A stretch of DNA of 6,126 nt from Bacillota bacterium (GCA_023435505.1 JAEYRR010000103.1:1-6126); one strand, 5' to 3'; shown: positions 1 to 5,903, numbered from the stretch's first letter. Program-made: numbers and translations. Notes: a model not told the origin generated them from the sequence alone.

Positions 1-71
1 TCAAAGAACTGATAAGCAGAGCGGCAAAAAATGGAAAGCTGAGATTAAAGAAAGTAGAGGAAAAGCAATAG
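1..71 (+). CDS. C-terminal end of an unidentified upstream protein (partial)
   Basis: An open frame enters from the left edge (first full codon at 3) and stops at TAG 69-71. It gives 22 residues, KELISRAAKNGKLRLKKVEE followed by KQ. The tail is lysine-rich and charged. Its stop lies 22 bp before the tsaE start, which suggests the two are co-transcribed. The fragment is too short to assign a family. A second frame, from base 2 to a TAG at 80-82, is also open, so the choice of frame is a judgement: frame 3 was preferred because its composition looks more protein-like and it leaves the tsaE ribosome binding site (81-88) outside the gene. Confidence 0.5.
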   Translation, partial: KELISRAAKNGKLRLKKVEEKQ

Positions 72-93
72 ATTATTGCTAGGAGAAGAATAG

Positions 94-540
94 ATGTTAG
101 TTGAAAGCTTTAGTGCAGAAGATACATTTGGGATTGGTAGAGATCTGGGATTGGTAGCGAAAGCCGGCCAGATATATTGTCTAATTGGCGATTTAGGGGT
201 AGGTAAAACAGTATTTACCCAAGGATTTGCAGATGGTCTTGGTATTAAGGAACCTATTAGTAGCCCCACCTTTACTATAGTGCAGGTCTATGAAGAGGGA
301 AGGCTTCCTTTTTACCATTTCGATGTATATCGAATAGCCGATATTGACGAGATGGATGAGATTGGCTATGAGGATTGTTTTTATGGACAAGGAGTATGCC
401 TTGTTGAGTGGGCTAATCTCATTAAGGAGCTGTTGCCTGAAACAGTGACTGTTATCAGGATAGAAAAGGATTTACAAAAAGGCTTTGATTATAGGGCGAT
501 TACAATAGAGGAGAAGAATTATGAAGATTTTAGCCATTGA
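94..540 (+). CDS. tsaE: TsaE, P-loop ATPase of tRNA t6A biosynthesis
   Basis: This is the YjeE/YdiB-family ATPase that works with TsaB and TsaD in bacterial threonylcarbamoylation of A37 in ANN-decoding tRNAs; it binds the TsaBD dimer and its ATP hydrolysis resets the complex. At 148 residues it has the usual family length. Visible motifs are the Walker A loop GDLGVGKT (residues 32-39), the SSPTFT switch-I segment (56-61), HFDVYR (75-80, with the family's conserved H and D) and VEWA (104-107), the conserved Walker B-like end. The start is ATG 94 with the ribosome binding site AGGAG at 81-85. It is the first complete gene of a tsaE-tsaB-rimI unit and its last 20 bp overlap tsaB, so translation of the two is probably coupled. 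The motifs are intact and nothing suggests decay. Confidence 0.96.
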   Translation: MLVESFSAEDTFGIGRDLGLVAKAGQIYCLIGDLGVGKTVFTQGFADGLGIKEPISSPTFTIVQVYEEGRLPFYHFDVYRIADIDEMDEIGYEDCFYGQGVCLVEWANLIKELLPETVTVIRIEKDLQKGFDYRAITIEEKNYEDFSH

Positions 541-1246
541 TAGTTCTGGCTTAGTTGCATCTGTAGCGATACTAGTAGATGATTGCTTAGCTGCAGAGTA
601 TACCACCAATTTTAAAAAGACTCATTCTCAGACCTTACTTCCTATGTTGGATGAGATGGTAAAGATGACAGGAATGGAATTAAAAGATATGGATGCTATT
701 GCGGTAGCGGCAGGTCCTGGTTCCTTTACGGGATTGAGAATCGGTTCTGCAACAGCCAAAGGTTTGGGACTTGCATTAAATAAGCCTATTATCCAGGTGC
801 CTACAGTAGATGCGCTTGCCTACAACTTATATAACACAAAAGGATTAATTTGCCCTATTATGGATGCCAGACGTAATCAGGTATATACCGGTATTTATTG
901 CTTTTCTAAAAATGAACTTCGCGTTATATCACAGCAAAAGGCGGTAGAGATAGATAAATTAGTAGAGGAGATTAAAACTCTTCAAAAAGAGTCTCAAGAA
1001 TATCAGAACATTGTCTTTTTGGGAGATGGAGTAGAGGTACATCGCAGAACTTTGGAAGAACAATTTGGTGAGGCTGTAAGTTTTGCTCCAGCCCATTTGT
1101 CTAAGCAGAGAGCCGGGGCTATTGCTGTATTGGGATCTTATTATTTTAGAGAAGGTAACATGGTGAACGCCAGAGATCATGAACCAGTATATCTTAGACT
1201 ATCTCAGGCAGAGAGAGAGCTGAAGGAAAAGCTTTCTCAGGAATAA
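521..1246 (+). CDS. tsaB: TsaB, t6A complex scaffold subunit (TsaD paralogue)
   Basis: TsaB (YeaZ/YdiC) is the ASKHA-fold partner that dimerises with TsaD and is needed for transfer of threonylcarbamoyl to tRNA; it is thought to have no catalytic site of its own. The 241-residue length is normal. Family features are the N-terminal beta strand MKILAIDSSG (1-10), HSQTLLP (35-41), the signature GPGSFTGLR (65-73) and DARRNQVY (115-122). The metal-binding histidine pair of TsaD (HxxxH) is absent, as expected for TsaB, which separates it from the tsaD gene further along. The ATG at 521 sits inside the end of tsaE, preceded by GAGGAG at 508-513 with a 7-nt spacer, so a coupled start is well supported. 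rimI begins 23 bp after the stop. Confidence 0.95.
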   Translation: MKILAIDSSGLVASVAILVDDCLAAEYTTNFKKTHSQTLLPMLDEMVKMTGMELKDMDAIAVAAGPGSFTGLRIGSATAKGLGLALNKPIIQVPTVDALAYNLYNTKGLICPIMDARRNQVYTGIYCFSKNELRVISQQKAVEIDKLVEEIKTLQKESQEYQNIVFLGDGVEVHRRTLEEQFGEAVSFAPAHLSKQRAGAIAVLGSYYFREGNMVNARDHEPVYLRLSQAERELKEKLSQE

Positions 1247-1259
1247 AATATATCGTTGT

Positions 1260-1265
1260 GAGGAG
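1260..1265 (+). promoter_or_regulatory. Ribosome binding site that fixes the rimI start
   Basis: GAGGAG lies 4 nt before ATG 1270. The longest open frame begins at GTG 1258, but that codon overlaps this purine-rich site and has no site of its own at a suitable distance. ATG 1270 is therefore the better start, although the 4-nt spacing is slightly short. Confidence 0.65.
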
Positions 1266-1269
1266 AAGT

Positions 1270-1719
1270 ATGGATCAATCCATTGTAATCAGAGCATTAA
1301 CAAGGAATGATATAGAACAGGTATTGCGTATAGAGAATCAGACCTTTTCCATGCCATGGACCAGAAGGGATTTTGAATCGGCTCTAAATAAACCACAGGA
1401 TTTATATCTGGTTGTGGATAAAGGAGGAGAAATCATCGGTTATTGTGGATTATGGGCCGTGTTGGAGGAGGGGCAGATTACCAATGTGGCAGTGAAGGAG
1501 GCATACCGACATCAAGGTATTGGAAGGCTCATGATGGAAGCGCTCCTAAAGGAAGGAATAAATAGAGGGCTTACGGAGTTTACATTAGAAGTAAGGGAGA
1601 GCAATTCAGCCGCCCGTGCTCTATATAGAAGCCTTGGATTTGCGGAGGCAGGGGTTCGGCCGGGCTTCTATGATAAACCAAAGGAAAATGCAATAATCAT
1701 GTGGTATTATGCCGTATAG
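1270..1719 (+). CDS. rimI: RimI-type N-alpha-acetyltransferase (GNAT family)
   Basis: RimI acetylates protein N-termini, classically that of ribosomal protein S18, using acetyl-CoA in the cytoplasm. From ATG 1270 the protein has 149 residues, normal for the family; starting at GTG 1258 would add four residues. The N-terminus IRALTRNDIEQVLRIE (7-22) with F26-S-M-P-W30 is typical. The acetyl-CoA loop is RHQGIG (80-85), and the signature LEVRESNSAARALYRSLGF spans 106-124. E107 and Y119 have the same 12-residue separation as the general base and general acid described for Salmonella RimI (E103 and Y115), and GFYDKPKENAIIM (132-144) is the conserved C-terminal segment. Adjacency to tsaB is common, and some bacteria fuse the two genes. 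No terminator is evident directly after it, so read-through to the small gene at 1827 is possible. Confidence 0.93.
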   Translation: MDQSIVIRALTRNDIEQVLRIENQTFSMPWTRRDFESALNKPQDLYLVVDKGGEIIGYCGLWAVLEEGQITNVAVKEAYRHQGIGRLMMEALLKEGINRGLTEFTLEVRESNSAARALYRSLGFAEAGVRPGFYDKPKENAIIMWYYAV

Positions 1720-1782
1720 TGAAAGAGTGCGAAAAGTGTAGAATAGTAGTTTTTTCCACTATGAAAAAAAGGGATACGTATA

Positions 1783-1788
1783 TATAAT
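1783..1788 (+). promoter_or_regulatory. Possible -10 element (TATAAT) before the small CxxC gene
   Basis: A perfect TATAAT lies in an AT-rich run in the 107-bp gap after rimI, about 40 bp before the TTG start at 1827. The hexamer 17 bp upstream (TATGAA, 1760-1765) is a poor -35. AT-rich sequence throws up such hexamers by chance, so this is only a candidate internal promoter. The same gap holds an A/T inverted repeat (1750-1769) with no clear role. Confidence 0.25.
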
Positions 1789-1813
1789 ATAATAAATTAG
1801 CTTACATGGGTAT

Positions 1814-1818
1814 GGAGG
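1814..1818 (+). promoter_or_regulatory. Ribosome binding site supporting a TTG start at 1827
   Basis: GGAGG is 8 nt upstream of TTG 1827. The nearby ATG codons at 1806 and 1812 share the reading frame but run into TAA at 1821-1823 at once, so they cannot start this gene. The strong site and correct spacing make TTG the credible start. Confidence 0.7.
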
Positions 1819-1826
1819 AATAAGTC

Positions 1827-2051
1827 TTGCGAAAAGGGAAATGTTTATTTTGCAATGTATGTGGGATAAAGCTGAAGATAGAGCGGGGTATTTTAAAGGA
1901 AGGTGTGTTTGAGGCAACTCAAGAGTGGGGATTTTTCTCTGACAAGGACTTAGAAATACATCAATTTGATATTTGTGAGCGATGTTATGATAAAATGATT
2001 GATTCCTTTGTTATTCCCGTGACCATTAAAAAGAAGAAAGAATATCTATAG
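1827..2051 (+). CDS. Small cysteine-motif protein, probable zinc-binding, function unknown
   Basis: This 74-residue protein is of a kind I recall only as uncharacterised small proteins in clostridia; I cannot name a family with confidence. It carries C6-x2-C9-x2-C12-G near the N-terminus and C50-x2-C53 later, with H45 just before the second pair. Two CxxC pairs about 40 residues apart resemble a zinc ribbon or treble clef, C9/C12 with C50/C53 being the most likely ligands. Between them is a mixed charged segment containing EWGFFS (33-38), and the C-terminus is lysine-rich (KKKK 68-71). There is no signal peptide or membrane segment, so it is probably cytoplasmic. It starts with TTG behind a strong GGAGG. 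It lies 107 bp after rimI and just before the terminator at 2108, so it closes the first transcription unit. A nucleic-acid or protein-contact role is only inferred from the fold type. Confidence 0.75.
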   Translation: MRKGKCLFCNVCGIKLKIERGILKEGVFEATQEWGFFSDKDLEIHQFDICERCYDKMIDSFVIPVTIKKKKEYL

Positions 2052-2107
2052 TAGTATTCTATTTAATTGAATCCTATAGAAATATTATAATTATATAATT
2101 ACCAGAT

Positions 2108-2143
2108 AGAGTCGATATACATTATGTAGATCGACTCTTTTTT
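2108..2143 (+). terminator. Rho-independent terminator closing the tsaE-tsaB-rimI unit
   Basis: The arm AGAGTCGATATAC (2108-2120) pairs with GTAGATCGACTCT (2126-2138), twelve of thirteen positions matching with one internal A/G mismatch, around a 5-nt loop. A run of six T (2138-2143) follows directly. It lies 57 bp after the small gene's stop and before the rnz promoter candidate, so it separates the two transcription units. Confidence 0.9.
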
Positions 2144-2213
2144 ATAGCGGAAAATAGATACCAACTCCTATACCATAGAATTCTCTAACAGCCGTTGTAC
2201 AAATGTAATCACG

Positions 2214-2242
2214 TTGCTTCTGAGTATAAAATATGATATCAT
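2214..2242 (+). promoter_or_regulatory. Candidate sigma-A promoter for the rnz-tsaD-ispD unit
   Basis: TTGCTT (2214-2219) is a partial -35; TATCAT (2237-2242) is a five-of-six -10 with a 17-bp spacer. TGA immediately precedes the -10 (2234-2236), giving an extended -10 that would offset the weak -35. The predicted start near 2249 leaves a leader of about 50 nt before rnz. The -10 lies inside a perfect 10-bp palindrome, ATGATATCAT (2233-2242). The rest of the 246-bp gap (2052-2297) holds the terminator and AT-rich sequence; I see no riboswitch in it. Confidence 0.5.
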
Positions 2243-2297
2243 GGGAAAAGTAGAAAAAACAGATTTTATTATATAGAATAATAAGTGAGGAAAAACA

Positions 2298-3212
2298 GTG
2301 TTAGATGTATGTTTACTTGGAACAAGCGGTATGAAGCCGATACCGGGCCGATATTTAACCGCATTAATGACAAGGTTCAACGGTAGCAGCTTGCTGATAG
2401 ATTGTGGGGAAGGCACTCAGATGGCAATTCGCCAAAAGGGTTGGAGCTTTCATCCAATAGATGTGATATGCTTTACTCATTTTCATGGGGATCATATTAG
2501 TGGGTTACCAGGGCTTTTATTATCTATGGGTAATGCAGATCGGCGAGAAGAGGTTACCCTGATAGGACCAAAAGGCCTGGAAAAGGTGGTTAAGGCATTA
2601 CGAATCATTGCACCGGAACTACCATTTTCTCTTCGTTTCATTGAATTGACCAATAAGGAAGAGGTAGTTGAAATAAACGGTTATCGGATAGAAGCTTTTC
2701 GTGTTCAACATAATGTTGTTTGTTATGGTTATAACATAGAAATAAAGAGAAATGGTCGATTTTTTGTGGAAAAGGCTATGGAGAATAAGGTTCCAAAAGA
2801 AATCTGGAATCGTCTACAAAAAGGGGAAGAGGTGACCTTAGATGGTATAACCTTTACTCCGGATATGGTCCTTGGTCCACCAAGAAAAGGAATTAAAGTA
2901 ACCTATTGTACGGATTCAAGACCAATAGCTCAAATCAGTAAAATGGCTTATAAAGCAGATCTATTCATTTCGGAAGGGATGTATGGTGAAAAAGAGAAAG
3001 TGAACAAGGCAGTAGAATATAAGCATATGACATTTTATGATGCTGCTAGGCTAGCTAAGGATGCTGAAGTCGGGGAATTATGGCTTACCCATTATAGTCC
3101 ATCGCTTACAAGACCGGAGGAATATATGCAAGAGGTAAGGGAAATTTTCGCCAATGCATATGCCGGTAAGGATGGGAAATCAGTAGAGTTGGATTTTAAT
3201 AAGGATGAGTAA
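2298..3212 (+). CDS. rnz: Ribonuclease Z (tRNA 3'-end endonuclease)
   Basis: RNase Z is a metallo-beta-lactamase-fold zinc endonuclease that cuts the 3' trailer off tRNA precursors, chiefly those with no encoded CCA. The protein has 304 residues, the usual size of the short bacterial form. It begins LDVCLLGTSG (2-11), followed by LLIDCGEGTQ (32-41) and the metal motif HFHGDH (61-66: H61, H63, D65, H66). Other metal ligands are H138 (in VQHNVVCYGY), D206 (in CTDSRP) and H265 (in THYSPS); H243 in HMTF is the conserved motif histidine. The LGPPRKG segment (192-198) belongs to the substrate-binding exosite region typical of true RNase Z rather than a generic hydrolase. The start is GTG 2298 with GAGG at 2287-2290; an earlier in-frame ATG at 2241 is closed by TAG. 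It leads the second unit, 40 bp before the next gene. Confidence 0.96.
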   Translation: MLDVCLLGTSGMKPIPGRYLTALMTRFNGSSLLIDCGEGTQMAIRQKGWSFHPIDVICFTHFHGDHISGLPGLLLSMGNADRREEVTLIGPKGLEKVVKALRIIAPELPFSLRFIELTNKEEVVEINGYRIEAFRVQHNVVCYGYNIEIKRNGRFFVEKAMENKVPKEIWNRLQKGEEVTLDGITFTPDMVLGPPRKGIKVTYCTDSRPIAQISKMAYKADLFISEGMYGEKEKVNKAVEYKHMTFYDAARLAKDAEVGELWLTHYSPSLTRPEEYMQEVREIFANAYAGKDGKSVELDFNKDE

Positions 3213-3239
3213 CTAATGATATAGTAGGAATTCAAAGTC

Positions 3240-3245
3240 AGGGGG
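3240..3245 (+). promoter_or_regulatory. Ribosome binding site fixing the start of the membrane-anchored protein
   Basis: AGGGGG is 7 nt upstream of ATG 3253. The longest frame begins at TTG 3247, only one nucleotide from this site, so ATG 3253 is the correct start and the annotated protein is two residues shorter than the longest frame. Confidence 0.75.
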
Positions 3246-3252
3246 ATTGTCA

Positions 3253-3891
3253 ATGAAGAAAAAGAATATTGGAATCATAATAATCTTTTTGGTGGTGGCA
3301 ATAGGTATTGTAGGATTGTATTATTATCTTCTTACCCACAAGTCTGAAGCGGGGGAGGATTTAACTGTAAAGAAAACGCCGGTTGAAGAGTTAATTGATA
3401 TGGATTTTGATGTCTATTACCCGGCAACAGTGAATACCGTTATGGATACCTACTGTAAATTCTGTCAAGTTTTCTATAATGAGAAATATACAGAAGAGGA
3501 ATATAAAAAACTCATAAGTCAGTATAGAAAGCTAATGGATGATGAACTGCTTGCTGAAAACCCAGAGGATGCCCAACTTATTGTATTGAGCGAAGAAATC
3601 GCCAAATATAAAGAAGAAAAAAAGAATATCTTTAGCTATCGTTTTATTGATGATCCAGATAATAAGGAAAGTGAAATAGATGGTAAATCCTATGCTACCG
3701 TAACGATGTCCCTTGGAGTAAAAAAGGGCACTTCCAGTGTAGAGACTACAGAGGAAACCTTTATTTTGAGAAAGGATAGTAAGGATAGGTGGAAAATACT
3801 TGGCTGGAAGTTAAGGCCAAAGAAGGGCAGTAATAGCACTACAACCAGCCCATCTATCAGCCCATCCGGTAGTCCCCTACCAAGTAAATAA
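3253..3891 (+). CDS. Membrane-anchored protein of unknown function (DUF6715-like), Ser/Pro-rich tail
   Basis: This 212-residue protein has a lysine-rich N-terminus (KKK 2-4) and one hydrophobic helix (about residues 6-27). There is no lipobox cysteine, so it is most likely an N-in signal anchor displaying the rest outside the membrane. The outer part has helical stretches (FYNEKYTEEEY from residue 74), then beta-like segments ending in WKILGWKL (180-187). This order resembles NTF2-like or SnoaL-like domains and what I recall of the DUF6715 family of Lachnospiraceae; that assignment is from memory and tentative. A CxxC (CKFC, 68-71) sits in the outer domain. The last roughly 20 residues are Ser/Thr/Pro-rich, like a flexible extracellular tail. 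The gene lies 40 bp after rnz and 24 bp before tsaD, so co-transcription is likely, but nothing links its function to tRNA. Confidence 0.8.
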   Translation: MKKKNIGIIIIFLVVAIGIVGLYYYLLTHKSEAGEDLTVKKTPVEELIDMDFDVYYPATVNTVMDTYCKFCQVFYNEKYTEEEYKKLISQYRKLMDDELLAENPEDAQLIVLSEEIAKYKEEKKNIFSYRFIDDPDNKESEIDGKSYATVTMSLGVKKGTSSVETTEETFILRKDSKDRWKILGWKLRPKKGSNSTTTSPSISPSGSPLPSK

Positions 3892-3915
3892 GGTTAAAAA
3901 AGAAAGGTTAGATAA

Positions 3916-4938
3916 ATGGATAAAGACATAACTATTTTGGCCATTGAGTCTTCTTGTGATGAGACAGCTGCAGCTGTTGTAAAAAACGGTCGTCAGGTAT
4001 TGTCTAATATAATTTCATCTCAGATAGAACTTCATAAATTATACGGAGGAGTTGTTCCTGAAATAGCCTCCAGAAAGCATATTGAAAAAATAAATGTAGT
4101 AATTGAAGAAGCCCTTTGTGAAGCAAACCTGACGCTAGAGGATGTGGACGCCATAGGTGTTACCTATGGTCCGGGTTTAGTAGGAGCACTTTTGGTGGGT
4201 GTAGCTGAAGCAAAAGCCATTGCCTATGCTACGGGAAAACCATTGGTAGGAGTCCATCATATTGAGGGACATGTTTCCGCAAACTATATAGATAATCCAG
4301 ATCTTGAGCCACCATTTATGTGTCTTATCGTATCTGGTGGACATACTCATATTGTTCATGTAAAGGCTTATGGTGAGTATGAGATTATCGGAAGAACCAG
4401 AGATGATGCTGCGGGAGAGGCATTTGATAAAGTGGCCAGAGCCATAGGCCTTGGGTATCCGGGTGGGCCTAAGATTGACAAGCTTGCAAAAGAAGGCAAC
4501 AATAAAGCTATCTCATTTCCAAGAGCCCATATAGAAGGAGCAGAATTTGATTTCAGCTTTAGTGGGATTAAATCAGCAGTTTTAAACTATGTGAATTCCT
4601 GTACCATGAAGGGAGAAGAGGTTAATAAGGCAGATGTGGCAGCCTCTTTCCAACAAGCAGTTGTGGATGTCCTAGTAGATAGGACAGTAAAAGCAGCAAA
4701 AAGATATGGTCTGAATAAAATAGCCATAGCTGGAGGCGTCGCAGCCAACTCGTCTCTAAGACAAGCTATGCTTAATAGATGTAAGGCTGAAGGGCTTACC
4801 TTTTATCATCCTTCTATTATTATGTGTACAGACAATGCGGCGATGATTGGTTCTGCAGCTTATTATGAGTATATAAAAGGAACCAGAGATGGCTTGGATT
4901 TGAATGCAGTACCTAATTTAAAAATAGGGCAACGCTAG
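3916..4938 (+). CDS. tsaD: TsaD, threonylcarbamoyl transferase of tRNA t6A synthesis
   Basis: TsaD (Gcp/YgjD/Kae1 family) is the catalytic subunit that moves threonylcarbamoyl from its AMP adduct to N6 of A37 in ANN-decoding tRNAs, in complex with TsaB and TsaE. The 340-residue length is normal. It begins [16 protein letters not shown] (7-22), followed by VPEIASRKH (47-55) and [11 protein letters not shown] (85-95). The metal ligands are H115 and H119 in HHIEGH and D306 in CTDNAAM. Nucleotide-binding segments include SGGHTH (140-145), [10 protein letters not shown] (163-172) and GGVAAN (273-278). The start is ATG 3916 with a moderate site GAAAGG at 3902-3907. In Bacillus the gene directly follows rimI; here about 2.2 kb separates them, with a terminator and a promoter between. 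All key residues are intact, so it should be functional and is probably essential. Confidence 0.97.
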   Translation: MDKDITILAIESSCDETAAAVVKNGRQVLSNIISSQIELHKLYGGVVPEIASRKHIEKINVVIEEALCEANLTLEDVDAIGVTYGPGLVGALLVGVAEAKAIAYATGKPLVGVHHIEGHVSANYIDNPDLEPPFMCLIVSGGHTHIVHVKAYGEYEIIGRTRDDAAGEAFDKVARAIGLGYPGGPKIDKLAKEGNNKAISFPRAHIEGAEFDFSFSGIKSAVLNYVNSCTMKGEEVNKADVAASFQQAVVDVLVDRTVKAAKRYGLNKIAIAGGVAANSSLRQAMLNRCKAEGLTFYHPSIIMCTDNAAMIGSAAYYEYIKGTRDGLDLNAVPNLKIGQR

Positions 4939-4962
4939 GTAACGAAAGTCAGGGAGGATTAC

Positions 4963-5667
4963 ATGAAAAATAAGGTAGTTGCTATTGTATTGGCTGCAGG
5001 ACAAGGCAAGAGAATGAACAGTCAGGTAGCCAAACAATATCTTCATATTAAAGGTAAGCCTTTGCTGTATTACACATTGCAAGCATTTGAACATAGCGAT
5101 GTAGACGAGATTATTCTTGTGACAGGCAAGGGAGAAGAACAATACTGTAGGGAACAAATCATAGATTACTATAGCATAACCAAAGTTAAAGCTATTATTC
5201 CAGGCGGTGCGGAAAGATATGACTCCGTATACCAAGGTTTAAAAGCATGTCAAGAAACCGCTTTCGTTTTAATACATGATGGTGCCAGACCATGTATTAC
5301 TCCACAGATAATTAATAGAACCATAGAGGATGTCATAAAATATGAAGCCTGTATTGTTGCAGTACCTGTTAAGGATACTATTAAGAAAATAGATGAGAAT
5401 GGCTTTGTCAATGAGACGCTAGAGCGTAATTCCCTTCTGATTGTCCAGACACCTCAGGCGTTTTCCTATTCCTTAATAAGTAATGCATATGATAGCATAA
5501 TGCATCAGGAGCATCAAAATATTACGGATGATGCTATGGTGGTGGAAGCCGTTACCGATACTTCTATTCACGTAGTAGAGGGTAGCTATTGTAATATCAA
5601 GGTTACAACACCCGAAGATTTGGTGGTAGCGGAAAGGTTTCTAACTAAAATTGAACGATATGAATAA
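4963..5667 (+). CDS. ispD: IspD, 2-C-methyl-D-erythritol 4-phosphate cytidylyltransferase
   Basis: IspD catalyses the CTP-dependent third step of the MEP isoprenoid pathway, joining CMP to methylerythritol phosphate in the cytoplasm with release of pyrophosphate. The 234-residue length is standard. Motifs are the nucleotide-binding LAAGQGKRM (10-18), KQYL (24-27), GGAERYDSVYQGL (81-93), HDGARP (105-110), PVKDTIK (135-141), RNSLLIVQTPQAF (155-167) and TDDAM further on, with NIKVTTPEDL near the C-terminus. R17, K24, T139, R155 and T163 line up with substrate-contacting residues of the E. coli enzyme. TarI-type ribitol-phosphate cytidylyltransferases are related, but the motif wording fits IspD better. 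The start is ATG 4963 behind AGGGAGG (4951-4957). It follows tsaD by 24 bp and is the last gene of the unit; ispF, its frequent partner, is not beside it. Confidence 0.93.
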   Translation: MKNKVVAIVLAAGQGKRMNSQVAKQYLHIKGKPLLYYTLQAFEHSDVDEIILVTGKGEEQYCREQIIDYYSITKVKAIIPGGAERYDSVYQGLKACQETAFVLIHDGARPCITPQIINRTIEDVIKYEACIVAVPVKDTIKKIDENGFVNETLERNSLLIVQTPQAFSYSLISNAYDSIMHQEHQNITDDAMVVEAVTDTSIHVVEGSYCNIKVTTPEDLVVAERFLTKIERYE

Positions 5668-5703
5668 ATTGTTTGAATATTAGAAAAAATTCTAAAAACA
5701 TTA

Positions 5704-5732
5704 TTGACAATCTTATTTATGCATGATAGAAT
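5704..5732 (+). promoter_or_regulatory. Sigma-A promoter P1, overlapping the ispD terminator
   Basis: A perfect TTGACA (5704-5709), a 17-bp spacer and TAGAAT (5727-5732, five of six), with TGA just before it (5724-5726) as an extended -10. The predicted start near 5739 falls inside the upstream arm of the terminator hairpin at 5733-5767. RNA made from here would lack most of that arm and should read on toward the tRNA genes. Confidence 0.65.
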
Positions 5733-5767
5733 AAATCTTGTCGCTGCGAAAGAGTGACAAGATTTTT
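5733..5767 (+). terminator. Rho-independent terminator after ispD
   Basis: AAATCTTGTC (5733-5742) pairs perfectly with GACAAGATTT (5756-5765). Inside it C5744/G5754 and T5745/A5753 extend the stem, and C5747/G5752 can close a GAAA tetraloop if G5746 bulges. The 3' side runs into T5763-T5767 and then GTGT. It lies 65 bp after the ispD stop and would end the rnz-tsaD-ispD transcript. Confidence 0.82.
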
Positions 5768-5822
5768 GTGTCTAGAATGCGCGTTGTTCCATCTGTCACA
5801 AAAGTGAAAAATGAGTTATAAA

Positions 5823-5883
5823 TACGGCATGATTCAACTATGAACTACCGTAAAAATGCTTGACAAGAAATTTACGACATGAT
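5823..5883 (+). repeat. Short direct repeat upstream of and overlapping the tRNA promoter
   Basis: TACGGCATGAT (5823-5833) recurs as TACGACATGAT (5873-5883), ten of eleven bases matching at a 50-bp offset. The second copy runs into the extended -10 of P2; the first has no recognisable -35 at the right distance. The first copy also begins a weak inverted repeat (TACGG 5823-5827 with CCGTA 5848-5852). It may be a promoter-duplication remnant, a binding site or chance. Confidence 0.35.
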
Positions 5884-5888
5884 ATACT
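5860..5888 (+). promoter_or_regulatory. Sigma-A promoter P2 for the serine tRNA genes
   Basis: A perfect TTGACA (5860-5865), 17-bp spacer and TATACT (5883-5888, five of six) with TGA at 5880-5882 as an extended -10. The predicted start is near 5895, about 9 nt before the mature 5' end of the first tRNA. This near-consensus strength is typical of stable-RNA promoters. There is no separate promoter of comparable quality before the second tRNA, so both are probably one transcript. Confidence 0.85.
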
Positions 5889-5903
5889 AATCAAGCACGA
5901 TTT

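Noticed and set aside
1258..1269. GTG 1258 as the rimI start
   Set aside because: The codon overlaps the ribosome binding site for ATG 1270 and has no site of its own at a proper distance.
1750..1769. Inverted repeat TTTTTTC-CACTAT-GAAAAAA after rimI as a terminator
   Set aside because: The stem is almost all A-T and no T-tract follows on either strand, so it is unlikely to terminate transcription.
2144..2297. A riboswitch or T-box in the rnz leader
   Set aside because: Only about 50 nt lie between the predicted start and the GTG, and I see no T-box motif, conserved aptamer pattern or second terminator.
3247..3252. TTG 3247 as the start of the membrane-anchored protein
   Set aside because: It lies one nucleotide from the AGGGGG site, too close to use; ATG 3253 has correct spacing.
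4918..5235. Minus-strand 105-codon open frame over ispD, and other minus-strand frames
   Set aside because: They lie opposite well-supported genes, lack good ribosome binding sites and show no recognisable motifs; they are antisense shadows.
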